A stretch of 64,000 nt of DNA from Lepturacanthus savala (GCA_030544235.1 CM060463.1:13705190-13769189), one strand, 5' to 3'; positions 24,149-37,482 are shown, counted from the stretch's first letter. The notes: a model not told the origin generated them from the sequence alone. A program made the numbers and translations.

Positions 24149-27100
24149 GGGGAGGGGAGGGGCCACCTCCCGAACCTCAGCAGTGGAGAGAAAGCTGGAG
24201 ACAAGCCCCTTGGGGGTGAAATGGAGGGAGGAGGGAGCTGAGGATGTGCTGGATGGACTAAACGGAGGTGTGGAGTATAAAGCAAGTGGAAGAAAGAAAG
24301 TGGTGTATGCGCGTGTGTGTGTGCGCGTGTGCGTCTTTGTGTATGTGTCATGTTTAAAGAAGTCTATCGTGGGAAAAAAAAAAAGCCAAGGTTGTACGGA
24401 GAGCAAGCAGAACACAGTAAACAAGGGAACTTCATATAGTACAAATTAAACTATACATACGATGTCTGCCTATATACAGTGTTTTTGGTCTGTATTTAAA
24501 TCAACAAACAGCTGCTTCAAATGCCTGGACACTTTGTGCATGTGCACGGTTTAGTGCACATGCACCCACACAACGAGCATACTCAGTTATACATTTAGCC
24601 ATTCAGTTGAGCTACCTCTTGGTTTTACTGGGGTTGTTTTATATTTACATCACCTATGTGAAACAATAACTTTTACACAGAACAATTTAGATACAGCAAA
24701 GATGACATTTCAGTTTATCAGTGCAAAAGCAGTGCCTGCACATTACTTTAAATGTTTGTTTCAGAATACTTTATTATTATATTATTGTTTTTTGTGTTTG
24801 TTTTTTTATTTTTTTTTTCATCTGCTTCTCTCCAAGGCAGCGTATGTATATGACTGTGTACACGATTCAAACACATGCCTTTCACCTTTCACCAAAGGTA
24901 TGGTCAACTACTTTCTCAAAAGCTTCCAGTACCTAAAAACAACCTTGCTGCTCCGTGGCTTTCTTCATGCTGCTCTTCATTCTGCATGCAGCCATTCGAC
25001 AAGCTAGCAGGTTGTCTGACTAGCCTCACAACCTATGAAGGAAAAATGTAATTATTTAGGTTTATAATGCAGATTACAGAATATATATTCTTGTTTTGTT
25101 TTGGTTTTTTTTGGGGGGGTGCCTGGTTTTGAGGTGAGAATTAGCCACTAAATGTGTTAGCTACTTTTACACTGCTAACTGTCAATCAAACCAAGCCCAC
25201 ATTATGGCTTGTTTCTTCTTTTTTAAAATTGTTTTTGTTTCCTTCTTCTCTTTAAAAAGAAAAAAAAAGGTTTTCCTGTAAATAGTTAATTGCTACCACG
25301 TGTATCCTAAGCACTGTTATACCACCTTTTACTCAAGCCTATGTATTGATATACAGTATATTATCACAGATTTAAAGGGCTAAAATGCCAAATCTAACTG
25401 GAATAGTAAATCAAGGCCAAAGCAAGAGGCCTGAATTGTTTAATATATAGCTGCATACCCTACTTGGAATTGGCATAGATAAGGATGTAATTGCAATGGA
25501 TGCTTTTTTGTTTTTGTTTTGTTATGTTTTTTTTTTGTTTTACATCATTTCACCTTTAAAAACAATTCCATGAATTGTTCCTCCTCAGTATACAGTGAGC
25601 TCGGTGGGCGGAGAGCTTGGGAAGCTGCTTCAGACCTCCACAGATATCACACCCCTTTCGGTTCTGACTGGGAAGTGGATTTTCTAGAATGTCTGAGGGC
25701 CTGGTTGTGGCGGCGGTAAGCACCTCTTCACCCAGGCCCTCCTGTTTGATGATGTATGCTGCGCAGCCCTCTAGTGGCTGCATCATGTAAATACCAGGTA
25801 TATATAATATGTCCGCCGCTGTACATAGGGCTACATAGATATTTCTCAAGGCAAATTTTTTCAAAAAAATATATATATATGCAAATACAATATTGACCCT
25901 TTTTTGTTTTTGATTCATTATCACTATGTTTTGAGACACTATGCTCTTTGTTTTTTGACTTTGAAACATGTTTTTGGTAAGAATGAATTAGCAATGGCTT
26001 AAACAGGGATTGCTTGTGTATTTGACAGTCAACTTTATTATTTTTTTTAGTGGTGGGTTGTTGTATTTGACTAATTTCCAAGGTTTATTTTCAGAAAGAG
26101 GACAAGCTAAACATACCGTGCTGCTCTCTAATATAAGCCATATAGATCACCAAGCTAGTTATACACCGATACTTTACAGTGCGTTGAATTGATGACTCCA
26201 GAGCCTCGGATATTCTCATTATATAATCTACTAAATTTATATGCTATTTATCTACGGCTTTGGAAGATTCTTTTTAAGCTTGTCTACAGTAGGAACTCAT
26301 TTGCCTTCTCTCTGCTGTCAGTCATCTTTGGCTTATGCTTCATCAGACAGCATCTAAATGGCTTATAAAATAAACTTCCAAGAGAATTTAAATGCATAGG
26401 TTTAGAGGCCAGTTATCTATGGCTTGCTGCATTTGGAAGGTTTAAAAAAAAAAACAACAAAAAAAAACAAAACACCAAGAGACATCTCTTATGTTGAGAC
26501 AGGTCCCCAAAGTCAGTTTCCTGCCAAGTGTGGATGATTTCACTTAAGAGGCCACTTGGCTGGAGCCAAAAAGAGTCTCTTTGAGAGGGAAATAAATAGC
26601 AGAGATGACATGGTGATGATGATGGTGGTGGTGGTGGTCTCTTTTTGTCTTCTATTTGCCATGTGGCAGAAGATGATCTGTTCAAACGGTTCCTGTGATT
26701 GGCCATACGGGCTTCCTATGTCAGACCTAGAGCTTCCTGTGACATCATCTCAGCAGACTAGGGCCACTTTGTGATCTTAGTGGAACATTGTGAAGAGAGA
26801 GCATACAGTATGCGTGTTTGTGTATGTGTGTGTATGTGTTACTCATCAGAGTTGAGACAGTTGGCGCTTTAATGTGTTCAACCCAAATGGGTTCTACCGT
26901 AGGATCTCAAGTCCATTCTCTGTCACCGTGGCTTTGTTCCAACATCTGCTATCAGTCACTGTGACACCCTGCAAGCCAGCAGTCGGGGCTTATCCTATAG
27001 ATGATTTGTATAGCCCGGATTGTAAATAGATTTGGGATGATTCCATATTCCCATAATCATGAGTTTGGATATATGTGTGTGTTTGTGTCCCATGAATAAT

Positions 27101-27719
27101 TTCCCTGCTGTGATTGAAGTTTTGAGGAGTTGAGGCTCGAGTGTCTCTAGGCAGTACCACTCATATGTATAGTATGTCAGTTTGATGAGGGGTATGATGT
27201 GCTTGGTTACTGAATTCTGACTTTTGAAGTTTTGAAAAGTCTCCATGTTGATTTTTCTGAATACATACTTCTGTATGTAGATGTGGGTTTGATTTTGTTT
27301 CTATTTTCTTCTTTGAGATAGAGATGCAGTGTTGATTTGTGTATGTTTAATACAGTGGGAGGTTTGGTGAACATGCAAGTGCCACAGGGAGAGTTTCCTC
27401 CACGCAAGAACAGGGTAATAGAGGAGAAGATCTTGGGGATCCAGAAACGGGAACATATTTGATGGTGTATCATATACCCGCTAATTGTAACAGGGAAACT
27501 CTGAGTGGAGGTTTGATCATAAGTGGGAAACCCCATGCTTCCCTTTTGTCGTTGTTCTTAATCCAACACACTGTACGTAACATGCGGATACAGTTAAATG
27601 TAAATATGGTGCATCCCCAGGTTTTCCTGTTTGGTTTTACCATGGTAGGCTGCTCAGAATCTGTTAAGTTTTAACTCTGCATTTTTGGTCGTTCAGATAT
27701 CGGAACTTGAAAACTATCC

Positions 27720-27777
27720 GGTGACGGAAATCTACAGCAGATGCGATGCATGCATCTCTGCTGAGATTTCCATCACC
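27720..27777 (+). ncRNA. Stem-loop of about 25 bp in vdr 3' region
   Basis: The left arm begins GGTGACGGAAATCT and the right arm ends AGATTTCCATCACC. Pairing runs through about 25 positions with one C/T difference and two single-base bulges around a short loop (GATGCAT). The size is at the lower edge of a pre-miRNA-like hairpin. I recognise no known microRNA in either arm. It may be a structured 3'-UTR element. Confidence 0.35.
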
Positions 27778-29676
27778 CATCAAGATTGGCAACGTAACAC
27801 AGTAACAATGCCCGCAATATACAACTCATGGTACACTATCACCAGCAAGCTTTACAGTTCAAGTTAGTAGACATTTTTGACATTTTTTGTATAACTGTTG
27901 CCATTACAAACCCTGTCTGTAAAACATGTATGATTATAGTTTGCAGAAAACCATTGGCCATCTCCTACGCAAAAAAAGGCTCTCAAGTTTTTGTTCCTCC
28001 AATTAGGACAGGGGTTGTAATGGAATCAACTTAATGTAGTTCTTACAAAAAAAGGAGTGTCCACAATGGATGTACACCATAATCTACCTAAAAAACCTAC
28101 CTCTTTTAGCTCAGATTTTGCTTTAGCATTAAGCATTTGCCTCTGTTTTTACTTTTGTAATATTTGTATTCATGTTGGTATTTATTGCTGTCTAATGAGT
28201 CATACTTCAATGATTACCTCAGAGATATCTCACAGATTTGGGAGAGTCCAGCTAATGAAGTCATTCATAGTTTTTTTTTTTTTTGTTTTGTTTTTTGTTT
28301 TTGTACAGTTTTTCTTCTCAGACTTAGCATTGCCTTTTTTTAACGCACAAAATACCAGGAGTGTTTTTAATATAGTGCCTGCACTCTGACCAACGGGGCT
28401 CAGACTGGCTAGGGTGAGGCTGCACTTACTCTAAAAGTGGCATCTCCCTCTGAGACTTTGTCCTTGGGATATCGAGGTGGTTTTTCAGCAACAGATGCGA
28501 TTAATCTTGTTGCCACATCAGCCGGAGCTGACGTCTACCTTATCTTTTTAGTTCTCACGGGCAAATTGAGGAGAGGAACTTTGCAGAGTGAGTGCAGCTG
28601 TAAAGAAGGATCAACCTGGCAGTAGGAGAAATGAGAGGTGTGTTTGCGCTCCACTTGGTACTGTTAGCATGGTCTTTGCTCTGTAGTACACCATCCTTAC
28701 CTTGTCCCTCTTACTCGCCCCTCCCCCCGTCGTTTTCCTCCATACACCTCTCCATGTCTTCACCTCTCCTTCTGTCCTAAAGTCTGCTCCTGCACCTTCA
28801 TCATTCCCTGCCGATGTTTGGTCAAACGAGGGGAATTAGGAGAGGTGAAAGTATCCTCAGTATCCATGCAATGCTGCTTTTATATCGAGCATCACCAAGT
28901 CGCACGCCATCGACACAACGTAATGCAGGCATCGTCCAAAGTGTCGGCCCCCCGCGGCACGACAGGCCTCATTGGAAAATTGTGTCTTTTGAGATGTATG
29001 CAACTTAGTGGTGCTTATTGGGGAAAAAAAAATTCCATTCAGATCCTAGTATCATATTAACGGAGCAACTACTCACTTTGGTGAATTTAAACCAAGTTTT
29101 TTTGTATTCATGTCAAACTGCTTCAGGTAAACACTGAATGAAATTAAAGAGTTTTTATTAATCAGTGAATACTAAGGGACAATGTCGCCATGGTCACATC
29201 TACCCTGAGCTGTGTGCCATATGACCCTTTTAATGCAGGGGAGGGTGTCAATGAAGCTGGCTTCAGATGTTCCCCAGCTTCATTTGAATGGGAAGGTTGT
29301 CCGAGTGTGAGATTGGCTTATTACTTAGTACTCTGTCAGCCATGTATATTGATCTTTTATAAAGAATAAATTTGAATTTGGCATTGGATTTCTAACCCTG
29401 CATTGTGAACCCAAATCATGCCACATTCAATTTAAATGCCTGAACCAACAAAAGCACTTAATGTAATGTTTGTAACACATGCATACTGATGAATCTACTA
29501 GCCATAAACTGCCTGTGTAGGTCAGCATGATATGGCTCCAATTATCAAAAGTCACCTAAATTCTCTTGTAATTGCAATTTATCTTTTGTCTCATTTTTTT
29601 TCAAAGATCTTCTTTTTTTCTATTATAAATTGGTGCTTATGTAATGTTATTTTTGTCAGATGTTTTGCAAATCAAA

Positions 29677-29682
29677 AATAAA
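29677..29682 (+). terminator. vdr: Likely vdr poly(A) signal
   Basis: AATAAA followed about 25 bases later by TGTGTGTTTTTCTTGTT, a good GT-rich downstream element. The cleavage site would lie near 29700. Chosen as the distal end of the transcript; use not shown. Confidence 0.45.
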
Positions 29683-30561
29683 CAGTTGTACATAGCAGTG
29701 GGCTTCTGTGTGTTTTTCTTGTTAGCTGATCTTAAATTATATGCCATTTTATCTGTTTAATACACTCTGATCATTGCTGAGCAGATGCTGTTTTTTTTCT
29801 TCCTCATAAGACATGTTTTAACACTGTTTACTTGCAAGAACTTCACCATACAATGTACATACACCAATACATTGCAATATAATTTACTTAAAAATAGAGT
29901 TGAAAATCCAATTTGCTGTATACCACCTGGGTGAACTAATATGTACATCACATTATATTGTATGATGTGATGGACATGTTGAGTACCCAGATGGTAATAT
30001 CCACATTATATGATCCATGGTTGAGGAACATGCCACAAACATGTCACAAACATCCACAGTCTAAGAAAATATCCATTTTTTCCCATTTGGTCTTATTGTA
30101 TTCATATCATATCCCAAGAGGAAATATCACAATATATTTCAATATAAATATTTTTACACTCCCTTACCACTACTAATCCCTCTCTAGATACACACAATTC
30201 CCATTACCACCACCGCAAGAGATTGATGGTAAAGTTCTGTTTATATGCTGTCTTTACTTCCTATCTACATAAGTGACTGAATAGAATTATAACATTTTAT
30301 AAACATTTTTCTTCTTAATGAACTGGTAGAATAGGGATTCCCACTACACAACCACCTAAGTACAACTACACATATCAAGTAACAAATAACTTGGATAAAT
30401 TGTCTAAAACAAATTATGCTAGAACGTCACTGATTTTCAGTGCAGTTATTAAAAGTTTGATTTTACATTTTGTTTACACAGTAGGGAAATTGACATTCTT
30501 GAAAGTAACTCATATTCTTTGTCTTTTTCGCCCTACAATTCAATTTCCTTTTTTTTCTTCT

Positions 30562-30573
30562 ACATTTGATCAT
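30562..30573. repeat. SINE target-site duplication, left
   Basis: ACATTTGATCAT, identical to 30929-30940 on the other side of the SINE. A perfect copy suggests a fairly recent insertion. Confidence 0.8.
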
Positions 30574-30928
30574 GTTAGCGCTGTTGCCTCACAGCAAGAA
30601 GGTCGCAGGTTCAAGACCTCCTTGGTCCTGGGTCTGGGACCTTTCTGTGTGGAGTTTGCATGTTCTCCCCGTGTCTGTGTGGGTTTTCACCGGGTACTCC
30701 GGCTTCCTCCCACAGTCCAAAAACATGCTGAGGTTAATTGGCGACTCTAAATTGCCCGTAGGTGTGAATGTGTGAGTGAATGGTGTGTGTGCCCCACGAT
30801 TGGCTGGCGACCATCTGGGGTGTATCCCTGCCTCTCGCCGTAACACGCTGGGATTGGCTCCAGCAGACCCCTGCGACCCTAATGAGGAATAAGCAGGTAT
30901 AGAAAATGACTGACTGACTGACTGACTG
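30574..30928 (+). mobile_element. tRNA-derived SINE with 12-bp target duplication
   Basis: Flanked by the perfect direct repeat ACATTTGATCAT at 30562-30573 and 30929-30940. The head contains TAGCGCTGTTGCC and a Pol III B-box-like GGTTCAAGACC (30608-30618). The body includes GTGGAGTTTGCATGTTCTCC and GGCTTCCTCCCACAGTCC, stretches I know as very common in fish genomes. The tail ends in a CTGA/TGAC tetranucleotide run. The exact family name is not given because I cannot compare it. Confidence 0.8.
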
Positions 30929-30940
30929 ACATTTGATCAT
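30929..30940. repeat. SINE target-site duplication, right
   Basis: ACATTTGATCAT, the matching direct repeat after the tetranucleotide tail. Confidence 0.8.
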
Positions 30941-32009
30941 ATGAAGGTTTTCCATGTTGGTCTTTTGATCAACTTAAAATGTTTGTATGGTACCCTTCAT
31001 CCACCAGAGGGCACTGTCACTCCCTCCATGTGCCTACTCACCCTCATTGACCTAATGACCTCCTTACTTTAACACTTAAAATCAGTTAGGTCATAGTGGA
31101 CACAACCTCACCACAAAGATGTGTTGTGTATGTCTGTGTGTGTAGGGGGGTGTGGGGCGGGTGGTGAGTGGGGGGAAACCCGACAGAGCTGGTTAACACA
31201 CACAGGAGGTTTGCATCAAGATACGTCTGACATGTACAATATGTCAAAAGAGATTTGAGCGCACCTCGGCACACATATCTCTGGCTGGTCGCGTATGGAG
31301 CGAGATTGCGTGAGAAGTAATGTGCAAAAGGAACAAATAAAAGGTTATCAGAGAAATCCAGTCATTGCAAGACAGTTAATTGTCAGCCTTGGTACGAAGC
31401 AGAGGCACTTCTTTTGCCTGCTGATAAGGTTGCTCGTGCGGTCTGCTGAGCCCTTGCGTTGCGCACGAGGTTAGATGAAGGAAAGAGAGGCTCCGGTTGC
31501 AGCAACATCCCTTAGGTGAGGGCTGCATTATCTCACAACAGTGCAACGAGAAACTGAACACCCTGTACTTTTCCACAGGGGACGTGTTTCTGGCTGCACA
31601 ATCGCCTCCATTGATAATAAGAGTAACCGACGAGCAGCAGTCTCACGCAGCATTCAGGTGTGCAAAGGTGAGCCGGGGACATTCAGATTTAAGGACATCA
31701 GCACCAGAAGTCAAGGAGTCGGGCCACTTTGCATTCAAGTTATTCAAAAATGTTCAATCAGTTGGCACTGATTTGCACTGGAATGAGCCTAAGCTACATT
31801 CAGTACACCTTCCAAAAGTTAATGAGGTTTCTACTATGAAATGTTTTTAAACTACTCTGAACGTTCATTCAAATGTCCTTCTTTTTCTTTTACTGGAAAA
31901 AAAGTGTTCTTTTAGTTTCTGGACCACAGTTAAGGAAATAACATGTGCTTGTTTCTTTTAAAGCTGTCCTAATCAATCCTTTTATATTAATGATTACAAA
32001 TCATTAATT

Positions 32010-32094
32010 GTTGTCTGTAGGTTCATCATTACCAGTGGCACCTTTAACAAAACATGTTAAAGGTGCCACTGGTAATGATGAACCTACAGACAAC
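32010..32094. repeat. Perfect 40-bp palindrome with 5-base loop
   Basis: The arm 32010-32049 is the exact reverse complement of 32055-32094, separated by AAACA-type loop bases at 32050-32054. Pairing stops abruptly on both sides. No mismatch is seen in 40 positions, unlike typical microRNA precursors. It may be a newly made fold-back or the core of a palindromic mobile element. Confidence 0.9.
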
Positions 32095-32607
32095 TGTCAG
32101 GCAAGTGCTGTTGAACATATTGTGGTGGAGCATTTAGCAGCTAAAGAGGCAGATGGAACTGATAGAAACAAAACAGAGCTATAAGCACTATAAATATTGG
32201 ACTAGCATTCATCAGATGGCCAAAAACACAGACTGAAATAAATGCTAATAGTGTGGGTGTGTAATGCGTAAATCACTAACACATTATAAACTCAATATGC
32301 TGAGAATATGCAGGTGAACAAGTGGACAAATTAACTCCTGCAGCTTTCAAGTTTCTCATCAATAAAAAAATAGATTAGAATATATCGATACCAGGTTCTT
32401 GAGGTATAATAGTAAAAAAAAATTAACTCTAAGGAATTTGCAAAAAAAAAAAAAAAAAAATTCACTTCTGACTGTCTGCATTGCTTTTGCGTGATCCAAA
32501 CTGTGCGCTCAGTCAGCCAGGGTCAAACTAGGACAGTTTCTTGGAAAACTAAGTGACTCCGTTAGGTTTTTGGGTGAGGCAGAGACTTGTCATGGGTACC
32601 AGATAAA

Positions 32608-32608
<1 letters not shown>

Positions 32609-32646
<38 letters not shown>
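32609..32646. repeat. AC microsatellite
   Basis: About 19 perfect AC units. Confidence 0.95.
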
Positions 32647-32649
<3 letters not shown>

Positions 32650-33905
32650 CTGCAGAGTGGCTTCAACGTTCAAGCGCAATAGTGTGGCCCTCAAAAGCTT
32701 TCTGTTATTTCTATCCATAGGGGTATTAATACCAACGGGTGGTGCCCTTGTATTATCAGATACCGATACTGCAGCTCAGAGTGACACATGTGCACACTGA
32801 TAGACGTCGTCCTCAGGATGAAATGTAACTGTACGTTTTGCTGAGAATGCCCCTGGCATAATAAGTGTTTTATTTTAGCGCCCCAGCTTGGGGTATGACT
32901 GTTTATATGGTGCATAGCCGCCTGCAGGGGGATGTCAGTTGTGACTTTCCAGTAATAACAAGGGCGTGTTGTTTTCTGTGTGCATATCTTTTGTACGTGC
33001 GTGTCTGTGTCTGCGAGAGACTTTTATTTCAAACTAAACAGACGGTCGTGATGGGAAGACAAAGCAAAAAGTGATGCTGATAGACTGGTAATGTGAAGCC
33101 CATGCTATGCATTGACTATCAAAAAAAAAAAAAAAAAGAGAGAGGACCCTTTCTTCCTCTCGTTTCCATTGATTCGGTGCCCACTTAGATTGGATGTTGG
33201 ATGCCCTTTACGCAAGTCATCCAAATATCATTAGGGCTAAACCAACCATGTGGTTTTGGTTCAGAATGTGAGGAACGCATTGCATGGCCCATGGATGTTT
33301 CTCTACCCAGGCCCTCGGTGGGGCAAAATAACATTCGCTGCTCTCAGGGAGCTGAAGGTGCAGACAGAGAGAAAATACATACATACAGCGCTTCAATAAA
33401 CTTGTGTTTTATGAGAGACTATTGGATGAAACTCTCATGAGGAAGAAGACACTCCTTGACTGTTAACAGAAGCCTAGCATGCCAAAGATGTCTCAATTCA
33501 AAGGCTACAGCATGAATAATCCAGTTTTTTATTATTACAACTCTGAGTCACTGATGTGAAACAGGGTGAGCATCACATTTTTACAAATGGTTAAGAATGA
33601 GATTTAAGGAGGGAGGTTTGTGAAAAGAAATAAAAAGAGAAAAAAAACATTGGGATAAAGAATGATTTCTTTTTCTCCACATGTTGCTTTTTTCATTCAC
33701 TTGCCCACTGAACTGGACATTGTTCTTGTGCCTTCCTTACTTTCCAGGGAAGAGGAAGCGGGTAGAGTTGGAAGAAGCCGAGTGTTTGTGTGTGTGTGTG
33801 TGTGTGTTCTCCTTGGAAAATAATGCCTGCAAAGCTGCATTCATGGCCAAACATTTCCTCCATGTTCCTCCCCTGCCCTCCTATATTTATACTTTGAGCG
33901 TGCGC

Positions 33906-33937
33906 AGACAGACAGGCAGACAGACAGACAGATACAT

Positions 33938-33968
<31 letters not shown>

Positions 33969-33972
33969 CAGC
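33906..33972. repeat. GACA and CA microsatellite
   Basis: GACA/GGCA units pass into a CA run from about 33937. Confidence 0.85.
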
Positions 33973-35280
33973 ATGCCACTGTGTTTATTCACTTTTTCAC
34001 CACTTGAGTCATGTGGTTCCTATAATGGCCCTGATTTCATTATACATGGAGTTTAGGTGGAAAGTTTCTAAGGTGCGCTCTATAAACAGTGATTTAACAT
34101 TCTATTTATATACTAAAGTATTTATAAATTAAATATATTTTTATTTATTTACTGATGAATCAGAAGCCCAGCCATCCAAAGCAAACTTTTCACTGTATTA
34201 GCTTTTTGTATTTAATCTGTTATTGCTATGTGATTACTACTTAATGTCCTGGCTGAGTTTATACCAAATTAATGATTAATTGGTTCAATTATAGTCAAAG
34301 CCGATAATTGCACTACGTTACAATACTTACCATTACTTTTTCTGAATGTTGAAATGGTGATGCAGATTCCAGGAGCTCAGAAAGCAACACATGTTCTTAC
34401 TCTACAGTCCACTGAGAGGCTGGTGCAACTATCACATACGGCTGATTGTGTTCGGCTCTCCCTAAAACTTCTCAGATGGAACCAAATGATTGTTTGATTG
34501 GATTCAGTATTGACACAAACTGTAAAAACCTTCCTGTGAAACTTTACAAAGTGCTGCCAGTGTGCCCTTAAGCGAGGCATTAAAAGTCCCTATTGCTCTG
34601 CACCAGAACTGTATTAGACTCTTTACACAAAGCATGTTTTTGAAAATTATATCACATCATCGCATCACTATAAAAATCCTGTATGTACAGCAGAGCTTTT
34701 CTTCTTTAAATATAGTTGGTAAAATAATTACATTATCAACCTGATTGGCAATTGATTAGCATAGTGAAAATCAAAATCCTTCCCTTCTAGTGACACAAAC
34801 TGAGAGGTTTCAGATGATTTTCCCACAATATGAGGTATGAAAATGGATTGTCAGAATAATGAAAATTTATGACAATCTTCTTAGAAATATTTTCTGCTTT
34901 GTTATTTTCTGTCATTTCATACAAACTGGAGGTGAAAATAATGCCTGTATTACCAAGATGAGTTGTCAACTGGAATATACCTACTTAATGTTTAGATGTT
35001 CAGAAAAACATTGAAAGTTTTCAGTGATATGAAACTGAGAACGTTTTGTGTTGAAAGTGATCTCAGTTCACCAACTTCATAATTCACACATTTTCCAGCT
35101 ATGATGGCAGAACCAGAGAAAAAACAATGTTGTTAGATTATATAACAGAAACTGAGATATTTCAAACACTTATGCGTTGCCATTTTATTTGATGCAGACA
35201 TTCATGTTCCCAATATTTTGTAATCACCTTGATGATTCCTGACTTTTCATCTAGTGTCAACATCATAGGCTGTATTTTAA

Positions 35281-35673
35281 AGGTCCCATATCATTACTCT
35301 TGATAAGGTCTAGGGGTTACATAGAAACCGTCCCATGCATCTAACACACAAAAATAGAGAAATGCACAAGGCCTGGATTTAGAAACTTTGACGTTTCACG
35401 GCTCGTTTGTACTTCCTTGACTTTGTGATGTCATGCAGTAGCTCCCTCTGCCTGTAGAGGTTTGCAGCACAGCCCACCTGCACCCAATATTTTAACTTTC
35501 ATTTCAGAAGAAGAGAGGCTCATGAATATTAATGAGACAGCCCAAAACCAACCAGTGCTTTCTCAAGCTCCAGCAGAGAGAGCTCTGTATAACTAGATTG
35601 AGTTGAATTTTTGTTCTTTAAATCACAATTTCAATGTTAGGGTATCAAACCCCAGAAAAGAGCAGGATGACCT
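35281..35673 (+). mobile_element. TTAA-flanked MITE, copy 1
   Basis: 393 bases bounded by TTAA at 35277-35280 and 35674-35677. The ends are AGGTCCCATATCAT and (RC) AGGTCATC, so the right terminal repeat is decayed. The interior contains AGAGAGGCTCATGAATATTAATGAG, split in similar form in copies 2 and 3. TTAA duplication is the hallmark of piggyBac-type elements; no transposase is present. Confidence 0.75.
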
Positions 35674-35768
35674 TTAAAGGTATCCACTATTTTGGTTTAT
35701 GGCCAAATACCTGTGAAACACGTCCCATCAGCTTCAGCTGTACATCTTTACTTCTAGCTCATTAGAAA

Positions 35769-35840
35769 ATGCTAGCATGCTAACAAATTAAACTAGGATG
35801 ATAAAGATGGTAAAGTTGCTAAATATCAGCATGCTAGCAT
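35769..35840. repeat. Short inverted-repeat element
   Basis: ATGCTAGCATGCT at 35769-35781 and its perfect reverse complement at 35828-35840 enclose 46 bases. GCTAGCATGC strings of this kind recur in fish repeats. Just right of the MITE, so this may be a small repeat cluster. Confidence 0.6.
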
Positions 35841-37254
35841 CAGTTTTGTTTACTCTGCAGCAAAAGCTAGATGAGAACATAATGGTGTGAAATTATGAAA
35901 TAGGTTGGGTGAATGCAGATTTTGTTCACTGACACGATGCAACCAGGTAATGAAGACAAACACTATGCAGAAATATAATGATTGTTCAAAATATAAGGGG
36001 TAATTTCCTACCTTGTTACTTTTTTAAATTCAAGTAGAATATCTTGCCAACTTTCCATATTAGTCAAAGAGATGCTTTTGTATTAGGCGTTTTAGATTGT
36101 TTTGAGCTCAGATGTTGCTAATAGCTTTAACTATGCTTATGTGTAATGCAAGTGTCCTAATAGACATCTGCACCATACATGCTAGCATGACACATTGAAT
36201 TCAGCCATTCATTTTATTTAAATGTTTTTTTTTTCAACTGTTAATGTAAAAAATCAAAAAGAAAAAATGACAAATTTCTTATTTTTTAAATTATTCAATT
36301 GACTAGTATAAATGAATGTCACTATGAATGCAGGATGACTGTCTAAATATCTAGTTTTGCAGTAAATACATAACATTTAGCAGCTGTGACAAAAGCTTCA
36401 CTAGTATGTGCTCATTACTTGTGTGGTTGTGAATATGATTTTAAATGTCAATGCGTGGTGCTCACGCCGAGCGTCTCTGTGGTTTCCTGAACATTTCACA
36501 TCACAGGTCTGACTAAGATCTTTCACATACACACAGACATGTAGAAGACAGAATACTAAGGTGCGAGATGAGCGACATGTCAGGTGAGGCAGGTTTGTGG
36601 ATAAAACCGAAGCACTAGTTTCATTGTGGTGTGTGCTACTGGGTGTGCGTAGGGGGCTTTCTGCAGTGGGACAGCGGCTGTGCAAACCATGTCGGTGCTT
36701 CCTTGTGTTTGTGGGCAGATGGGTGCCATGCAAATACCATCTAGGATTCTGATGTGTGTAAGATACATATTTTAACATTGTGTAATATGTGACGCACATT
36801 GTCAGTCAGATTTTGGATGTATGTGTTTGTTTGCCTGTTTGTGTTTGTAATATGAGCAGCTCTTTGGCGAGGTTGTGTGTTCATGCCTCTGCAACAGGGC
36901 ATTTTCTAAGAAAAACCCCAGAGAGTGTTTCTTGTCACAGCTGGAGCTAGGGGGACACCTGTCAACCTCCTCATCAGCCCTGTGGTCACCCTGGCCTACA
37001 TACAGTAGAGAGACAGACAAGAGAAGAAAAAAACAAAAAAATAGCAGACCCAGTGCTCGAGCAACTCAATAGGACAGGCATTTGATTCACACACTAATTC
37101 ACCATTACAATTGCAAAATAACACCACTGCATGCAGCTACATGGCACATAAATGTTTTTTATGTTTTATTCTAATTAGGTTTTTACTATAGTTGTTATAA
37201 TAATGTTATTATAATTGTAATTATAATAATTATAATTCAAAACAGGACCATACA

Positions 37255-37476
37255 ATGCTGTTAGCAGCAGAAGCAGCAGCAGCTATTGTTGAAGCAGAGC
37301 ATGAGGAGGGTAATGTAGCTGGTTGTGGAGCTGGCAATGTTGTAGCATCGATGTTGCAACACTGGTTGAGAAAAAAAACTAAAAAAACAAACATTGTAGT
37401 TGCCCGTTTTGATAATGGACAGATCGCAAACTTAGCGGTGAAGTGGTCGAGTTTTCTTCTCTTCCTACACTGTTAG
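37255..37476 (+). pseudogene. Unrecognised Ala/Glu-rich open frame
   Basis: 73 codons starting MLLAAEAAAAIVEAEHEEG, then a basic patch HWLRKKTKKT. The composition resembles the N-terminal part of some DNA-transposon proteins (Harbinger-like proteins came to mind), but no catalytic motif is visible and I cannot support a family. It sits beside an anomalous GC-richer block, so a degraded transposon is plausible. Chance coding is also possible. Confidence 0.15.
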
Positions 37477-37482
37477 CAAACT

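Larger units (their letters stand above)
24149..29700 (+). other. vdr: Probable long 3' untranslated region of vdr
   Basis: About 5.5 kb without coding exons or convincing splice sites. It is AT-rich with GT, T and GA/TG-repeat patches (24315-24350, 26614-26640). Possible poly(A) signals occur at 24445-24450 (ATTAAA), 26369-26374, 26591-26596, 29365-29370 and 29677-29682 (AATAAA). The last has the best downstream GT-rich element. Human VDR also has a UTR of several kb. Shorter transcript forms are possible, and part of this may be intergenic. Confidence 0.45.

Noticed and set aside
23830..24424. Open frames overlapping the last vdr exon in other frames and on the minus strand
   Set aside because: They are shadows of GC-rich coding sequence; the vdr frame alone matches a known protein.
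30608..30618. Functional tRNA gene from the B-box-like GGTTCAAGACC
   Set aside because: No cloverleaf or acceptor stem fits; target duplications show that it is the head of a SINE.
32010..32094. Calling the perfect palindrome a microRNA gene
   Set aside because: Natural precursors have mismatches and larger loops; perfect pairing and abrupt ends suggest a DNA-level event.
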